A DNA stretch of 64,000 nucleotides from Plecoglossus altivelis (GCA_036571765.1 BROE01000022.1:8339575-8403574); one strand, 5' to 3'. Numbered from the stretch's first letter, positions 11,701-24,910 are shown. Made by a program: numbers and translations. Notes: generated from the letters alone by a model not told the origin.

Positions 11701-13480
11701 GTTCCTGAGAGGGTCTCGTTCTTATTTACTGAAATTGGAGAACATTTCAAGTTATGAATACCGCCTTTTGTGGTCGTTTTTTTATTCTAGCCTCTTAGCC
11801 AAGTCCTCATTTGTGGTCTCTCTTATAATAATACTACTAAGAGCTCCTCGTCTCATTCTAGAGCCTTGCAATACTATTGGTGCACAATGGAACAACACAG
11901 ATACGTAGATGTAAATGTTTGCTCTTGAGTTCAACACTGCAAAGAGCCGTGCTTATCAATATTCCGCCCTCCATCTCTTATTCAATTACAGACAGGCGCA
12001 CTTTGTTTACTGCCCTACCTCTCCGCTCGAGTTTGTTTGGCGCAAGGTTGGCGGTGGTTTCTATGGCAATGGAAGCAGTTCTCTGCGGGGGCAGGAAGGT
12101 CCGTCTCCGACTCAGACAGACAGAGAGGAAGTGTGACAGTGATTAATGTCCACACAGAAAAATGGACATTCTATTCTCAGGGTCCCCAGTGTATAGAGCA
12201 GACTTCTGGAATAGACTTTCACAACCTTCTACGACTCCCGGCTCGTCGATGCGAAAGGTTCAACGCTGTAGCAGGCCAACACTGTAGATAACTGACACCT
12301 TTCACAGTTTAACACAGGAGCAGGTTAACGTTTTCAAAGTTCACACCAAAGCAGGTCAGCACAGTTTACACTGGTCACCTATGAGTCCGTTCAGACTGAC
12401 ACTTGTTTGCCTGGAAGTCCCTCATACGTGGACTCGCGACTCCACAGAGAACTGTCCCAAACTGTTCTTGCATTCCGCCCAAGAAGCCAGGCTTGGAAAT
12501 GGGATGTGAGTGGGATGTGACTAGTCTTCCCAGCGCTCTCCCACCCCCCCATCTTCACTTGCCGCCTCCGTGAGAACATCAAAGAGGAGGTGGTCTTTTT
12601 CAGATGCAGCGAGGGCTATTCATCTAAACTCAGTCACGTGTTGGAGCTGGTTAGCGTTAGCGAGCAGCAGCCTATTAATGAGAATCCGGTGGCACAGAAG
12701 ACTGCAGGCGAGTCGTCTGCATGACAGAGATAAGGACTCGCCCCCTGTTTCCCGTCCTTCCACACACACTCACCCAAACACATACATGGTCACACGGTGG
12801 ATAGCCGACAGATTGGCTCAAGGAATTGAAATAGTAAAATAATTACTGATGGCAGTATGTGCCTTTACGTAATGTCAATCTGGAGGAAGCATTAATGAGC
12901 AATGCCACACACACACACGGGTGCACACAGGGACACACAAAACACAATGTGGCCTAATCCCGTTTGGGTACATATGTGTAGGGGGGTCTCAAAGCTATAG
13001 AGGTACCTTCTCTCCTTTCATGTTGCCCACCTTGAATTCCAGGTCCATTAACCCTCTTTGAGGATAGGGGTTTTTACTCAGGTTCTTTCAGACCCCCTCC
13101 CATCCCTCACTCCCCACTGCCTCTCTTTTATGCCTATAGAAAAGACCCTCTGTTGGCCTGGTGGTGTGTGTGGTTAAGCCTTGTCGTCCGAGGAGAAAGA
13201 CTTCCTTCTTTGGCTGCCTAACCTAATCTACACCTGCTCACCCCAGCTCCCCCTCCCCTCTCTCACCACTCTTTCAAACGTACTAGGATGGAAAGACAAA
13301 TGCCTTTGCTATTGCTTGGTTTTCCATTTGAACTTCGAAGATGTAGCAACAAAAATGTATCTGATGATTGAGCTCTTGACACTGGTAGGAGGAAGTTGCC
13401 ATTTCACCGGCTTGGCTTTTGACTCTGTCGTGTGGTGAATAGCACCACTGCTACATGGAAGGAAGCTGGCCTTCTCTCTC
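5720..13480 (+). other. sema5b: sema5b giant intron 1, block A
   Basis: This is mostly unique, moderately AT-rich sequence without supported exons. Homeodomain-type TAATTA motifs cluster near 6874-6900, 9231 and 11510. There is a GT tract at about 9667-9711 and an RFX-like GTTTCTATGGCAAT at 12057-12070. The longest open frame (9877-10437, plus, 186 codons) resembles no family I know and has no splice or promoter support. I treat the block as intronic. Confidence 0.6.
9667..9711. repeat. (GT)n microsatellite, interrupted
   Basis: GT units with CGTG interruptions, inside sema5b intron 1. Confidence 0.85.
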
Positions 13481-13702
13481 TCCCCTCTGGTCTCTCCACT
13501 TTGGACTCTCCACTCTGGTCTCTCTCCTCTGGTCTCTCCACTCAGGTCTTTCCACTCAGGTCTCTCCACTCTGGTCTCTCCCCTCTGGTCTCTCCCCTCT
13601 GGTTTCTCCACCCTGGTGTCTTCCTCTGGTCTCTCCACTCTCCCCTCTGGTCTCTCCATTCTCCCCTCTGGTCTCTCCACTCCAGTCTCCACTCTGGTCT
13701 TC
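13481..13702. repeat. Pyrimidine-rich minisatellite (unit about 15 bases)
   Basis: Units of the type TCTGGTCTCTCCACT recur more than ten times with substitutions and partial units. All reading frames through it stay open only because the unit length is a multiple of three, so the apparent proteins (repeats of GLSTL or RPEGR type) are artefacts of the repeat. Confidence 0.9.
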
Positions 13703-15116
13703 TTCCCTCAGGCTCTTCATCTCATCTGCCTCTGACACGCTAACATGGTGTCTGGAATACCGTAGATGAGCAGTGTGTTAAACCATAGACTTATCCCTAA
13801 GAAGGAAGCACACCACCAGCGTGGAAATCAACCTGCCGCCATGTGTCATCGTCTCTAAGTAAACACGGTAAACACTCAGGCGTCTCCCTGATCACGGTCG
13901 AGTGCTGCGTCTCAGACAAGGGCCCCATTGAGCAGGACCCTTGAGGGCCCTGTTTTCAGGGCTGGGGGTGGGGGGGATTGGGAAAAAATGTGGAATAGAG
14001 CGGCGAAAGACATGATTTTCTCATTTTAGAACACGACATTGCTGTATCATTTCCTCATAGATGATTTGACCATTACCATAGACACAAGTCTGCCGGTAGT
14101 AGGCTAGAAGCAGTGGTGTCATGCTGTGAGGTGCTGGGAGTTCTTCAGAATATTGGATAACCTCGAACAGAGACTGGGTTTGTCTGATAGATGGACGTTC
14201 ATTGCAAGATCCCCAGACTTCACAAAAAAAGAATCATCTGTATCGCACTACACTGTGTGCTGTATCTCATCAAACAAACAGAGGGGGAAAGCTGTCAGAT
14301 TCATGTGTAAAACCTCTGACCTCATGCGTTCATGACGGAATACCAGAATATATAGGTGCATACATAGGTGAAGACATCTGGGCTTGTTCAGACAGGCCAT
14401 AACTCCATCTTCAGTCTGGAGTTCAGTCCAGGCTCGCACTAGACCAGCTATTCCACGCAGTCTCCTCAGACCAGCAGCACTTCAGCGTGCTTGGACTGTC
14501 TTGCGACGGGGTCTCGAGGGATGATGAACGGCCGGCGTGATTCAGACAGGGGTGGATGGGTACCAACACGCCACTCTTAGCTCAGCCTGGTCATTCCGAT
14601 ATCCTGCGACAGGTGTTCGCGTGGGTGTGCGTGCGTTTGAGGGTCTGTTTTTGGCTGCCATCTGCTCTCTCATTTGCAACGAGTTTGGGTATTTCAGCTC
14701 TGTCATCTCAGCTCCAGTGAGTTACGACACCCTCAGGGGGAGATGGAGCACAGGAGAGGAACACAAGCGGCCTAAATGGAGTTCAACCACTGTGATGGTG
14801 TGGGAGACACAACAAGCACTTGAGGTTGGGATGATGACAAGAGCTTTGAATGTAGGATTCAAATGATCGGGGCCTCAACTGTGCCGATCCACTAGGAAGT
14901 ACCAGTGCTGCCTTAGATCTGTGTGTGTGTTTGGGGGGGATGCGTGGGCTTGCGTGCGTGCGTGCATTAGAACACGGAGGAAACCTCTGTTCTTCACTCA
15001 AAGGTCAAACCGTGTCTGTCCAGGAGGGAGACCGTTGCCAGTCTTCCGTCTTCCGTCCTTTCAAGGTCATAGTCCAAGGATGGCGCAACATTTCCGTTTC
15101 CTTTGCCCAGAGACCC
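13703..15116 (+). other. sema5b: sema5b intron 1, block B
   Basis: Unique intronic sequence between the 13.5-kb minisatellite and the C-rich/(CA)n tract. No exon, RNA gene or transposon is recognisable. The few open frames are short and without splice support. Confidence 0.55.
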
Positions 15117-15254
15117 CCTCCCCCCCCCCCCCCTCCCTCCCCCCAACCACCAACCTACCACCCACCTACCGCCCACCAAGCTTGGCCTCGTTGCATCCCA
15201 AACACACGCACACACACACACGCACACACACACACGCTCACACACACACACACC
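15117..15254. repeat. C-rich run followed by (CA)n
   Basis: A C/T-rich stretch (15117-15145), a short CCACC-type segment, then (CA)n with G interruptions (15201-15254). Confidence 0.85.
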
Positions 15255-16001
15255 CTCCATCCCGCTGTGCCCCCCTACTGCTTTCGACAGTGTGTTCCTC
15301 TGTTGGCGCGGCGCCCGGCCACCCTCAGCAGTTTACAAAGCGGTAGAACCAGTGTCAGCCCTCTGCTCTCTGACTTTGCAGAGACGTGCTCCTATTCATT
15401 AAGCTCTGGAAGATGACAGAGCCGCCTGCGTGGCGCTGGGAGAGAAATAAACAAGACATAAAACAGAGGCTCGTTAGGGACAGACAGACAATTTGTGGCA
15501 CGGTTGTGCTGCGTTCAAGTATTTTCTCTCCTTCTATTGAAAAAGTAAACAGCAGTCGGCCCCGTTCCGATGACTCTTATCAAATGGGCCCTCGCTGTTA
15601 GAAGATACAGTATGTGGGATGTACAGTACTGTGCAGTACTTTGTGAAACTTCACTAAGCTCCGCCTTTCCTATCCAATCCTCTTCCCACGCTGTTCTCGT
15701 TTCCCCTCCATTCACTAGTGACTCTGCGACTACTCTGTCCAATCCACTGTGCTCTGTGGAGATGGTTTTCTGCCACCTGTCCCTGGATGTGGTCCACTAA
15801 TGAGGCTAAAACCTGGCAAAGATCTGTCGGTCTCTGTGTGTAATCATCCATTTGATCCTTACCTCACTTTCACATCTATCTTGTCAGATCTTAATTATGA
15901 AGCTGAGTCAGACACAGGCCTACTCAAAACAACATCAGCACCCCTTTACCATGCCCCCACATGGCCACTCAGAGGAAGGGATGAGGGAGGGCTTTGCTCT
16001 T

Positions 16002-16232
16002 CCTGGCCTGGCCTGGCCTGGCCTGGCCTGGCCTGGCCTGGCCTGGCCTGGCCTGGCCTGGCCTGGCCTGGCCTGGCCTGTTCTGGCCTGTTCTGGCCTG
16101 TTCTGGCCTGTTCTGCTCAGGTCTGGGCTGGTCTGGACTGGCCTGGTCTGCCCTGGTCTGCCCTGGTCTGGCCTGATCTGTTCTGGACTGGTCTGGTCTG
16201 GTCTGGCCTGGGCTGGCCTAGGCTGGTCTGGC
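16002..16232. repeat. (CCTGG)n pentanucleotide array with degenerate tail
   Basis: About 16 near-perfect CCTGG units run to 16080. They are followed by about 150 bases of decayed units such as TTCTGGCCTG and GTCTGGACTG. The gradient from perfect to degenerate suggests recent expansion from one edge. Open frames reading WPGLA repeats here are not genes. Confidence 0.95.
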
Positions 16233-16510
16233 TTACAGTATCTCTAGCAGACCTGTCTCTCCCACTGTGACAGCAGTCGTTTAATTCAAACTGTTTTAAG
16301 AGCTCGGCAAGAGCTCAAGTTCCTGTTTGTGTATGTATGTGTGTCAGTCTGGGTGTCTGTGTCTATCTGGGCGTCTTTGTGTATCTGTGTGTGTGTCTGC
16401 TGACAGCCTCAGTAATCTAGTGTCCTTGCTCAACCCTCAGGGACACAGAGACAGCGAGTTGGCAGGAGTCAGGGAGGATGAGTAAAGAACCTCCATAGGT
16501 CTTGGTGTCA

Positions 16511-16740
16511 GACTTGTTCCTCCTCCTCTGGCCCTCTCTCCTCCTCTCCCTCCTCCTCCTCTGGCCCTCTCTCCTCCTCCCCCCCCTCCTCACCCCCTCT
16601 CCTCCTCAACCCTCTCTCCTCCTCACCCCTCATCCTCCTCCACCCCTCTCTCCTCCTCACCCCCCCTCTCCTACTCAACCCCTCTCTCTTCCTCACCCCC
16701 TCTCTCTTCCTCACTCCTCTCTCCTCGTCACCCCTCTCTT
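16511..16740. repeat. Pyrimidine-rich CCTC/CTCT minisatellite
   Basis: This is a 230-base pyrimidine tract built from CTCTCCTCCTCA-like units. Most bases are C or T. It lies inside sema5b intron 1 and could bind polypyrimidine-tract proteins in the transcript. Confidence 0.85.
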
Positions 16741-17403
16741 TGCCTTAGCTAAAAATTTAGAGGCCCAGGGCATCAACTGTGGAATTTCAAAGGGGAATTT
16801 GGCAGATGGGAAAAAGTTAGTAAAAAAAGTCAGTAGACTTAATGAATAGTCACATCTATGAATAATTACGATCCACTCAGATTCTTTAAACCTGTGAATT
16901 ACAGACGTTGGCAGATTAGGACACAGCATATTTGCCATACAATAATAAGTCGCTATTTTATACTTCAAGTTTGGGTGTATGACGTTTCAAAGACACCAAA
17001 ACATCCTGTAACCCCAGGTAACATCATGCGTGCCCCAGAGTTGCATCCAGTAAGAATGTATCTGACAATATGCTGTTGAAGTGGTTGATTATTCTGAATG
17101 TTACTAGTGTCCTCCTGTAGCGGTCCTCCTCGTCCATTTATGAAGGCAGTGAATTCCTCCTGGGCATTAAACACAGCCCTGCCTGTTGGGGGAACAGAGG
17201 CATGTCTATCGCTATGGAGACCTAACTCTCTCTCACGCTAATTACTTATTGGATTGTCACTTTGTTCACTGGCCTTAGTTCAATTTCAGAATTGAAGTGT
17301 TTTGTTAAGTTTATATTAAGTCTTAGTCCTCCAGACAGACTGATAGCAGGAAGAGGAGGAACTGTTAACGAAAGCTCTTCTCAATAAAGTTAAACAGCAG
17401 AGT

Positions 17404-17480
17404 CAGGCAATGATTGTATTAAGTAGTAGTTGTAGAGCGTCAGGCATTGATTGTATTAGATAGTAGTTGTAGAGCGGTAG
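17404..17480. repeat. Two-copy tandem duplication (unit about 39 bases)
   Basis: The segment beginning GTCAGGCAATGATTGTATTA is repeated immediately as GTCAGGCATTGATTGTATTA. Both copies end in TAGTAGTTGTAGAGCG, with only a few differences. This is a local duplication in unique intron sequence. Confidence 0.85.
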
Positions 17481-17589
17481 GGTGAGAGGGATGGAGGGTG
17501 TTTAGCTGCTGGTTGAGTCTTAGGGGGGCTGCTTTAGTCTTTGATCTTGTGGATTGACAGCCAGACAGGCAGATTGCGGGAGGCCTCGG

Positions 17590-17830
17590 ATCACGGCCGC
17601 GATCGAGGTGCAGCGAGTTGTGGGTAATAACCGTTGCTGATGCAATCGGAGAAAACTTCCTTGAAGTGGTGTGCTGGAAAACATCGAAACAATGACAGCC
17701 TTAAAAGGCTGTTAGTATTCCAGCATTCTCGCTCTTTTATTTAATCTACCTTCTGGCGCTCGTGAAATCAAGCGGTTCCCTAATGTCTGCAGGTTAATAC
17801 CTGGCCATAGAATCATTTCAACAATTGATC
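17590..17830. promoter_or_regulatory. Candidate intronic regulatory element with CARE-type motif
   Basis: A CpG-containing patch (CGGCCGCGATCG near 17595) leads into TGATGCAAT at 17638-17646, the C/EBP-ATF composite element bound by ATF4/CHOP-type dimers. Unique, non-repetitive sequence follows. Function is inferred only from motif content and from lack of simple repeats. Confidence 0.25.
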
Positions 17831-20010
17831 AGTTTTTTTGGGTGGTTCTATTTACATTCACATTTTCTCTCTACCTTTTAACCCCCACTCCCCCCCCCAC
17901 ACACACATACATTATCATTCAGTAAGATACAAAGCAGCCCCTTGAGTTTTCTTCCCAGGAGGGGCTCTGTTTGAACCTTAATGGTGGGTCTCCTTTAGTG
18001 CGCAGCATATCATTTGAACTTGCCGGTCGCTGCATCGGTTCCGAGTTAAATGCTAAGTGCTTTAATTTCAAGAGTTGTTAAGCAAATGTCTTGTATGACT
18101 GATGAGTCAGTGGTAGTAAACATCAAATTATTCAATCGACCTCCTACAAAGTGAAATTTTGAAATGTCTTTGTTCACATTCCAAGCAGTCAAGTGGAGAA
18201 GGCAATAAAGAAAAGCATGCCTAGCTGCTTCTCTCTCTGCCATATTCGCTCCCATCCTAAGTCGGATGATGAATGGTATTGAATTCCAGCCTGTGAAAAG
18301 ATGAATTGGTTCCCACCCTCTCAGATTGTGTATGGTCTGATTCACTGGTCGTCTGACTCTTTCTCCACCCCCCCCCCCTCTCTCTCTTCTTCGTCTGTCT
18401 TCCCGTCTCTCCCTCGATATCCAATCTGCAATCAGAACTCTAGAATCCTCCTCATTGACCTCCAACCTCCTCATCCCTCTTCTCCTCCTTTGATATCTCT
18501 ATTTACCTCATCTTCTACTCAAACCATCGCTCTCTCTTATTGCCCGTTCATTGTTTGTCCTGTCGGAGTCGCACGCTCCCTCTCTCCCAGTGGAATTCGC
18601 ACAGACTACTTTGTTTTCATGAAACCCAGACAGGGTCCTGTCTGCTGAGACCTGGTCCACCTGTAGACCAGCCACACCGCAAGATAAATCACCTGCAGTC
18701 TAGATCGCTCGCCGTCTTCTCCGCACCCTTCCTTTCCTCGCACTCTGTTCTCTCCGTAGACGCAAGCTTTCCGTCCCCAAGTGACGAGGCATGTGTGGGA
18801 AAAGCGCCACAAGCAAGGAGGCGGCCTAGCGGAGGCCACCGGGCAGAAAGAGGCCAGCATGTGGCTCTCATTAGCCCTGACACAACTGGGGTCAAAGGTC
18901 AGACCACCTCGTGATTTGATCGTCCGTGGTTGATTAGACTATGCCTGCGAGGTCATCTTTCTCTTTGTGTCTGCCTGTGGCTGTGGCCCCCAGGGGGAGA
19001 GGTCTGGCTGTGGAACTGGTCAGTGCCTCGGACCAGAGTTTCAGATGGCCACGTTTGACTTTGTTCCTCTTCAGGGACTTGCTGTGAACGTTATTTCGCG
19101 CGAGTAATGTTTTACTCGCAGCTGTTTGTCTCTCCTAATTAGTTTACCGACTCCATGTAATGCAGATACTCGATGTGATGTGGTGGACAACACAATGCCT
19201 CTCCTCTACTCCTCCACTCCTCTCTTCTCTGACAGCAACCTGGGCCCCTGATGATGTCCCCTGTGGGGTCGGATTACAGCACTCTCCTGCTTCAGTTTAG
19301 TTCTAGTTTGGAATCCCACACATCGCGGAGCAAGCCAACATTGTTGCCACCCCCCGCCCCCACCCCAGCTCACCCCTCCCCCCCATCCTCCGCTTCTTCC
19401 CCGTCTCATCCCTCATCTCAGTCCTGAACCTGCTTTCCTCAGATCTCTGTGTGTAACGCTGCGGGGACGCAAAGTAGCCTGAAGAGGCAGATGAGATTGT
19501 TGCGGTGCAGTAGCCTCCGCATGTCCCTGTAGCAGAGCCATGTCTGTCCCAAGGCCGGGGGACACTGAGCTCTCCCTGGAAGGGTCTTAGGCACTGCTCA
19601 TGACTGGAAGGGTTTTTCCAAACCGGTCGATGCTGAACTCTATTGATTTTGTAATGTCAAGTTGTGATGTGCTTGCATACAGCAGAGAAGGGAGGGAAAG
19701 GGGGGGATCTAGATGGTGAAATAGAGAAATGGAAGGGAACTGTCAGAGGGGTTTGGGAACTCACTCCACAATTACATGATTCCATCTGTTGGAGTCAAAG
19801 TCATCCGAGCTGCCATTCCACCAGCAGATGAGTCATTTTCTGGCGCATCATCGGTCAGTAGATAGGCAGACCTGCAGAGAACGTGTGGTCTGGAGGTGAG
19901 TGGCTCGGCATGCCAGCTGAAATAGCATGTGAATCAAGCTGCCTGATAACAGTGGCACATATAACCGCAGCCTCCAGCTAGCACACAATCACTCACTGAT
20001 GTCCACCTTT

Positions 20011-20100
20011 CCACACACACACCCCCCCTACACACACACAACACCAGATGAAAGCATTCAACCTACGCTCACACACACCCACACGCACACACACACATAG
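20011..20100. repeat. (CA)n tract, interrupted
   Basis: CA-rich imperfect repeat within sema5b intron 1. A second shorter one follows at about 20285-20312. Confidence 0.85.
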
Positions 20101-21335
20101 ATGCACGTAGAAGAGTTGTAAACACCCCCACACCGCACGCACCTCTCTATCAGTGTCTGTGTTGGCTCTGCTACCAGGCTGTGCTAATCAGCAGCCTCAG
20201 GACTGTGTTCCGTGTCTAGGGGGAGAAATGTATCCCATGGCAAACACCTGGTCCTAGGTTACACAAATACTCACAGCGCAAACATGCACACAAACATAAA
20301 CACACACACACACCCAAACACGATAATTCAATGCCACAGTAAGTGTCCCGAGAGCGGTGGCTGTGATTGCTGTGGGTGAACGCTGGAGGTGAACTATCTT
20401 TAACCTCATAGCTTCTCTGACATACGTAGAGAAGATCACTTACACTTGTCTTCTAATTTAATACTAAACGACTAAATGACTCTGCTGTAAATGATCTATA
20501 TTTTCTTCGGCTTGTCATTTGAGTTCTGTTGATGAAGCTATGACAACTGAGTGACTTCAAAGCTTTTTCGATGCTTAAGTGGTTCTTAAAGCAATTCTGT
20601 TGTTGTTGCAATACAGGCCTAGTCTGCAGTGAATATAACAGAGGATTTGTCTAGTCTGTTCTGTCTGTCATTCCGTCTGTTTGTCTGTCTGTCTTTCTGT
20701 CATGTCTTTCTCTAGCGCTGGTGCCAACACTGGATGCTGTAATAGCCCTGCCATTTCATTAAGGCAGAGTGCCACTTTAGCCTAGCAACACTCTGGCTGA
20801 GACAGAAAACACACACATACACACATAGACGGACACGCATTCAGCGCGCAGCATTCTAGCGTCTGCAAGCACAGGCTTGCCTGTAGTTACACAAGAGGGG
20901 CTGGAGCTCCAGGTTTGTGGAAGGCTGCTGTGGGCTCAACTCTGGGTCCTCCTTCCAGAGGTGTGGGACCGTGTCAGGCAGGTGGGACAGCACGGCTGGC
21001 AGGAGCTTTGATGGGGAGCCAAGGGGACATATGAAACTTGGCAGGAGACTGTGTTCCCTTGCCAACGCAAGCAACAGAGACATAAGACCTGCTTTTGACA
21101 CGGAGGAGAGCTTCTCTCCTCTGTCTCAGCCCAGACAGAGCGAACAGAAGGAGGGATGATGTATAACGTCCCTCGTCCATGTGATACCATGGTTTCAGGT
21201 TATGGACGCGCGCAGGGCGCTGTGTCTAGCTGGGTTAGGGTGACCTTTTTTTTTAAAGACGCTGTCTTCAGGTGGGTTCATTGACATTATTGAGAAAGCA
21301 GGCTGGAAGAACAGCCAGCAGAAAGGACTGCAGGA

Positions 21336-21336
<1 letters not shown>

Positions 21337-21402
<66 letters not shown>

Positions 21403-21404
21403 CA
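21337..21404. repeat. (GGCA)n tetranucleotide microsatellite
   Basis: About 17 perfect GGCA units. The reverse-complement motif (TGCC)n recurs at 58974-59032 in the same gene, so the two tracts are complementary in the pre-mRNA. Confidence 0.95.
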
Positions 21405-22332
21405 AACCTGCATACAGACAGTTCCTCCCCTACGGTACTTTGACCTGTTTCCCAACAAGCCTCAACACGCAGCACTGACCTCCAGGCAACACTGACCTCC
21501 AGGCAACACTGAGGGTTGGAGGGGAAAGTTTTTAAAACCCTGTTGGCTCTGGCTAACTAGGCCTCTGTTTCTGTCCTCTCCTAATCTTAATTAAGCCCTT
21601 GACTGCGTCAAAGCCTGCACAGTTAGACTGGGGGTCTTTGCAAGTGTTCGCTGCTGAGCAGTTGGGCTCTGAAGAGTCCCTGAGCTGTATACTGCCGGCT
21701 GATTGATAATAAGTCTGAACGAGGAGGGAAGAACAGGTCAATCTCTCGCTGACACAGCTCCTCTCTCTGTTTATCAGTTCTTCTTCTGTTCCAATGTTTG
21801 CTCCCTTCAGGTGGGGTTCACACTAACACTAACACACACAGACAGACGCACGCACGCACGCACATACACACACTTTGTGGGCAGTGTGTTAGCATGCATG
21901 GTAGAGTGGCACAGCGCGTCCTTGAGGGGGCAGAGAAATGTCTCTAATTAACACCAGAGAAGAGCCTCTGGTGACACAAGCATTTATTACCATTTATTTT
22001 CACACACTGGGATTTTAATTGGGAATTTAAGTGGAATCCCATAACAATAACTTCCTCTTCCTCCACCTCCGTGTCCCGCTGTGTAATGTTGCTGGGATCT
22101 AATGAGTCCAATATTTGAGACTGACCAAACATTCCCAGTCATAATTGTTTAATAAATGTGTCAATGTAAAATGTGTAATGTCTGCAAATACACATTTGTC
22201 AGATTCTCTAGTATGCTAGACCTTTTGGTTGTCCATTTAGTTTAGATTCCTCACAAGCTTATTTCTCCTTCTACTTTAGACATGAAGTGGATATTTGCCT
22301 CTAAACGGTCCTGCAGGTACAGGGGGCAGAGA

Positions 22333-22455
22333 GCGAACGAGAGAGAGAGACGCACAGCAAGAGAGAGAGACAGCGAGAGATAGATAGAGAGAGAGAGAGA
22401 CGGAGAGGGAGACAGGAAGAAAGAAAGACAGTAAGAGAGAGCAAGAGAGAAATGG
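22333..22455. repeat. (GA)n-rich tract
   Basis: GA dinucleotides with GACA and GATA interruptions, inside sema5b intron 1. Confidence 0.85.
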
Positions 22456-24238
22456 AGAAGAGGGGAATGTGAGAAAAGAGAGTGACCTGAGAGCCAGACA
22501 GCCCATGTTTAAACTAGTTTATCCTGCTGTTTAAAGAGCTTTCTCCTCACTTTTACCACAGTGGAAGATGAGAGTTAGACAAAGCGTTGCGCCCTAACAG
22601 CGCAGCAGAATGCGGCTTCTTTTGTTGAAGCATAACCTTCCTGCTGTGTTATATTACCTTTAGATTCAGAGCTAGTAATCCTCTTACAAGCATTTCTCCT
22701 CCTGATTTGTCTATGTCCACCTCTGCACTATCAAGCATATCTGGAGCTCAGGGCCGCTGTTACCCTGTAACCTTGGTGTCCCTGCGTTTGTTTGAACGGA
22801 AGCTCCGTCATCTACAGTGCCTAGGTTCTAACGTGGCGATGCGGAACTGCGTTTTGTGCATCGGTTGCGTGTTAAACATGTACATCACCAACCAGCGCGT
22901 GTTGTGTTTTTTGAAGCGACTTAAAATGATGCGTCGATGATTTTCTGTGTCTGACATGGAGACGAATCTGAAGCAGTCATTTTATTTTACGAATGTTCTC
23001 TTTTCTTGTCCTTCTCTGCTCATTTCCCCCCCCCCTCTTAAGAGAAAGTGAAGGATGGAAGAAGAGAACATGATGTTAGTTGACACCACAGGGAGGCACA
23101 ATGTCTGAGCCTCAAACAGAGGTTGCCGTAGAAACGAAAGGAGACTATTTTGTTCCAATTTGCCGTGTGCCGCGCTTGGATCAAAGTGGCTGAATCCTCC
23201 CCAAATGCTATCGGAATATTCAACACTGCCTTGCGTGTTGGATTCAACTTTGCCAGTGCATCGATTGAATAGAACGTCTCCGCGATTGAGACGGAATCGA
23301 TTCCCTTCGTTTTTTCCTGTGTGCACACCGTCGGCAAGTCATGTTTTGTCTAATACTTCTGAAAAGTTGGACGGTAATGAAGGTGTTGTTATTGGAGATG
23401 TAATGAGGGCCGTGGGCAGTTGATGTAGTGAAATGCAGTTGGGGGGGAGGGGGGGGGAGGGGGCGCGCCACCCGCCCCTTCTCTCCCCCTCCAGCCTGTG
23501 AAACGTCTGTTTAAATGCCATTCCCGGCCCGCCCTCTTGCCCTCATTGAGAAGTTGGCGGTTTGTTTACGAGAGTGCGGGCTGCTCTTTGTGGCACTCCA
23601 CGCTACTTATGGGAAGGAGGCAAAGAACTATTGAAAGACTAACCCCTCCACTCCACTCCCCCCCCCCCCCCCACCCCCCTCTTTTTCGTCCCAGAAAAGG
23701 TTTGAAAGGGGAGACATCCCTCTCCACCCCATCTCTACCCAGCAGGACTGTGTGCCAGTGATGCCTAGCTGGTGAGTACAATCCTCTGGCTTCAGCTACA
23801 CTTTTACACAGTGCCTTCTGTTCTTACTGATATGAAGCAGCCAATCAGGTTTATATCTGTTTTCATGCTCCGTCTTTCACCAAACATGAATGCACTTGAC
23901 TTTTCGTAGCCTTTTTGTCTTGTAACCTCGGAATCCAACTTTTAAATGTGCACTTGTAAAAGTTTTCTCAACCTCACTGCTCATTGGAGAGTTGTTGTGT
24001 GATGTTGCCTGTTCATGAATGGGGCTTCTTACTGCTCTGCCCTCCCCACTTCCTCCAGGTCCTCCACTGCTCACATATTTCAGCTTAGTGGAGTCCAAAG
24101 GAAGGATGCTGAGAGCTAGTCCCCATCCCCTCTTTTCTCTACCGCCTTCCATCACTCTCTCGTACCCTCCCCCTCTTCTCTTCAGCCCTGTGGTGAAGGG
24201 ATGCAGCCTTTTATGTGAAATCCCTTTATTCTGACTCT

Positions 24239-24512
24239 GGGGGAAGAGGAGAGGAAAAGAACGGAGAGGGGAGGGGAGAGGAGAGGAGAGAAGGGGAGGA
24301 AAGGGGAGGGGAAAGGAGTAGAGGGGAGGCGAGGCGAGGGGAGGGGAGGAGGGGAAGGGAGGAGAGGGGTGTGGAGGGTAGGGAAGGGGATAGGATGGGA
24401 GGGGAGAGGAAGGGAGAAGAGCGAAGGGGAGAGGAGGAGAGGGGTGTGGAGGGGAGAAGAGGAAGGAGGAGGGGATGGGAGGAGAGGGGAGAGGATGGGA
24501 GGGGAGAGGAGA
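24239..24512. repeat. Long polypurine tract (GGGGAGAGGA-type units)
   Basis: About 274 bases are almost entirely A and G, with only scattered T or C. It is made of GGGGA, GGAGA and GAGG units. Polypurine mirror-like tracts of this kind can form triplex DNA. The E/G/R-rich open frames across it are composition artefacts. Confidence 0.9.
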
Positions 24513-24736
24513 AGCCTTTATCCTACAGGGCTGCACTGGAGATCATCTGCCCATGGCTTTTTCTCCTTCTACAAAGAGAAACGTCAATGTCTCAGTCGAC
24601 AGTAGTCCGCTGGAGACCTAACTAAGTGTAATTGGCTCTACATGTGCATATCAGAGCTCTGCGTTTCAAACCGGGCAGGTCTGCCTCCACTCTGCTCGTT
24701 TAGTTATATGAGCTTTATGTAACACCCACAGCAGAG

Positions 24737-24910
24737 AGCGTGAAAGAGAGAGAAAGAGAGCGAGGGGGAGAGAGAGAGAGAGAGAGAGAGGGAGGGGGGA
24801 TAGGAGAGGAGAACGTATAAGAGAGGGAGCGAGAGGGAGCGAGAGAGAGAAAGAAAGAAAGAACGAAAGAAAGAGAGAGAGAGAGAGAGAGAGAGGGAGC
24901 GAGAGAGAGA
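24737..24910. repeat. (GA)n microsatellite, compound
   Basis: GA tracts interspersed with GAAA and GGAG units. The complement, (CT)n, is abundant elsewhere in the same transcript (27641-27926, 41287-41400, 63566-63618). Confidence 0.9.

Larger units (their letters stand above)
16741..24238 (+). other. sema5b: sema5b intron 1, block C
   Basis: Mostly unique intronic sequence with interspersed (CA)n (20011-20100, about 20285-20312), (GGCA)n (21337-21404), a GA-rich tract (22333-22455) and a C run (about 23658-23677). A tandem duplication lies at 17404-17480. A possible regulatory patch lies at 17590-17830, and an RFX-like motif GTTGCCGTAGAAAC at 23122-23135. No exons are supported. Confidence 0.55.

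Noticed and set aside
15749..16270. 173-codon frame with WPGLA repeats
   Set aside because: It is produced entirely by the (CCTGG)n array.
21337..21404. CRISPR-like array
   Set aside because: A tetranucleotide microsatellite without spacers, in a vertebrate genome.
23877..24536. 219-codon minus-strand proline/serine-rich frame
   Set aside because: It is the complement of a polypurine tract; low complexity only.
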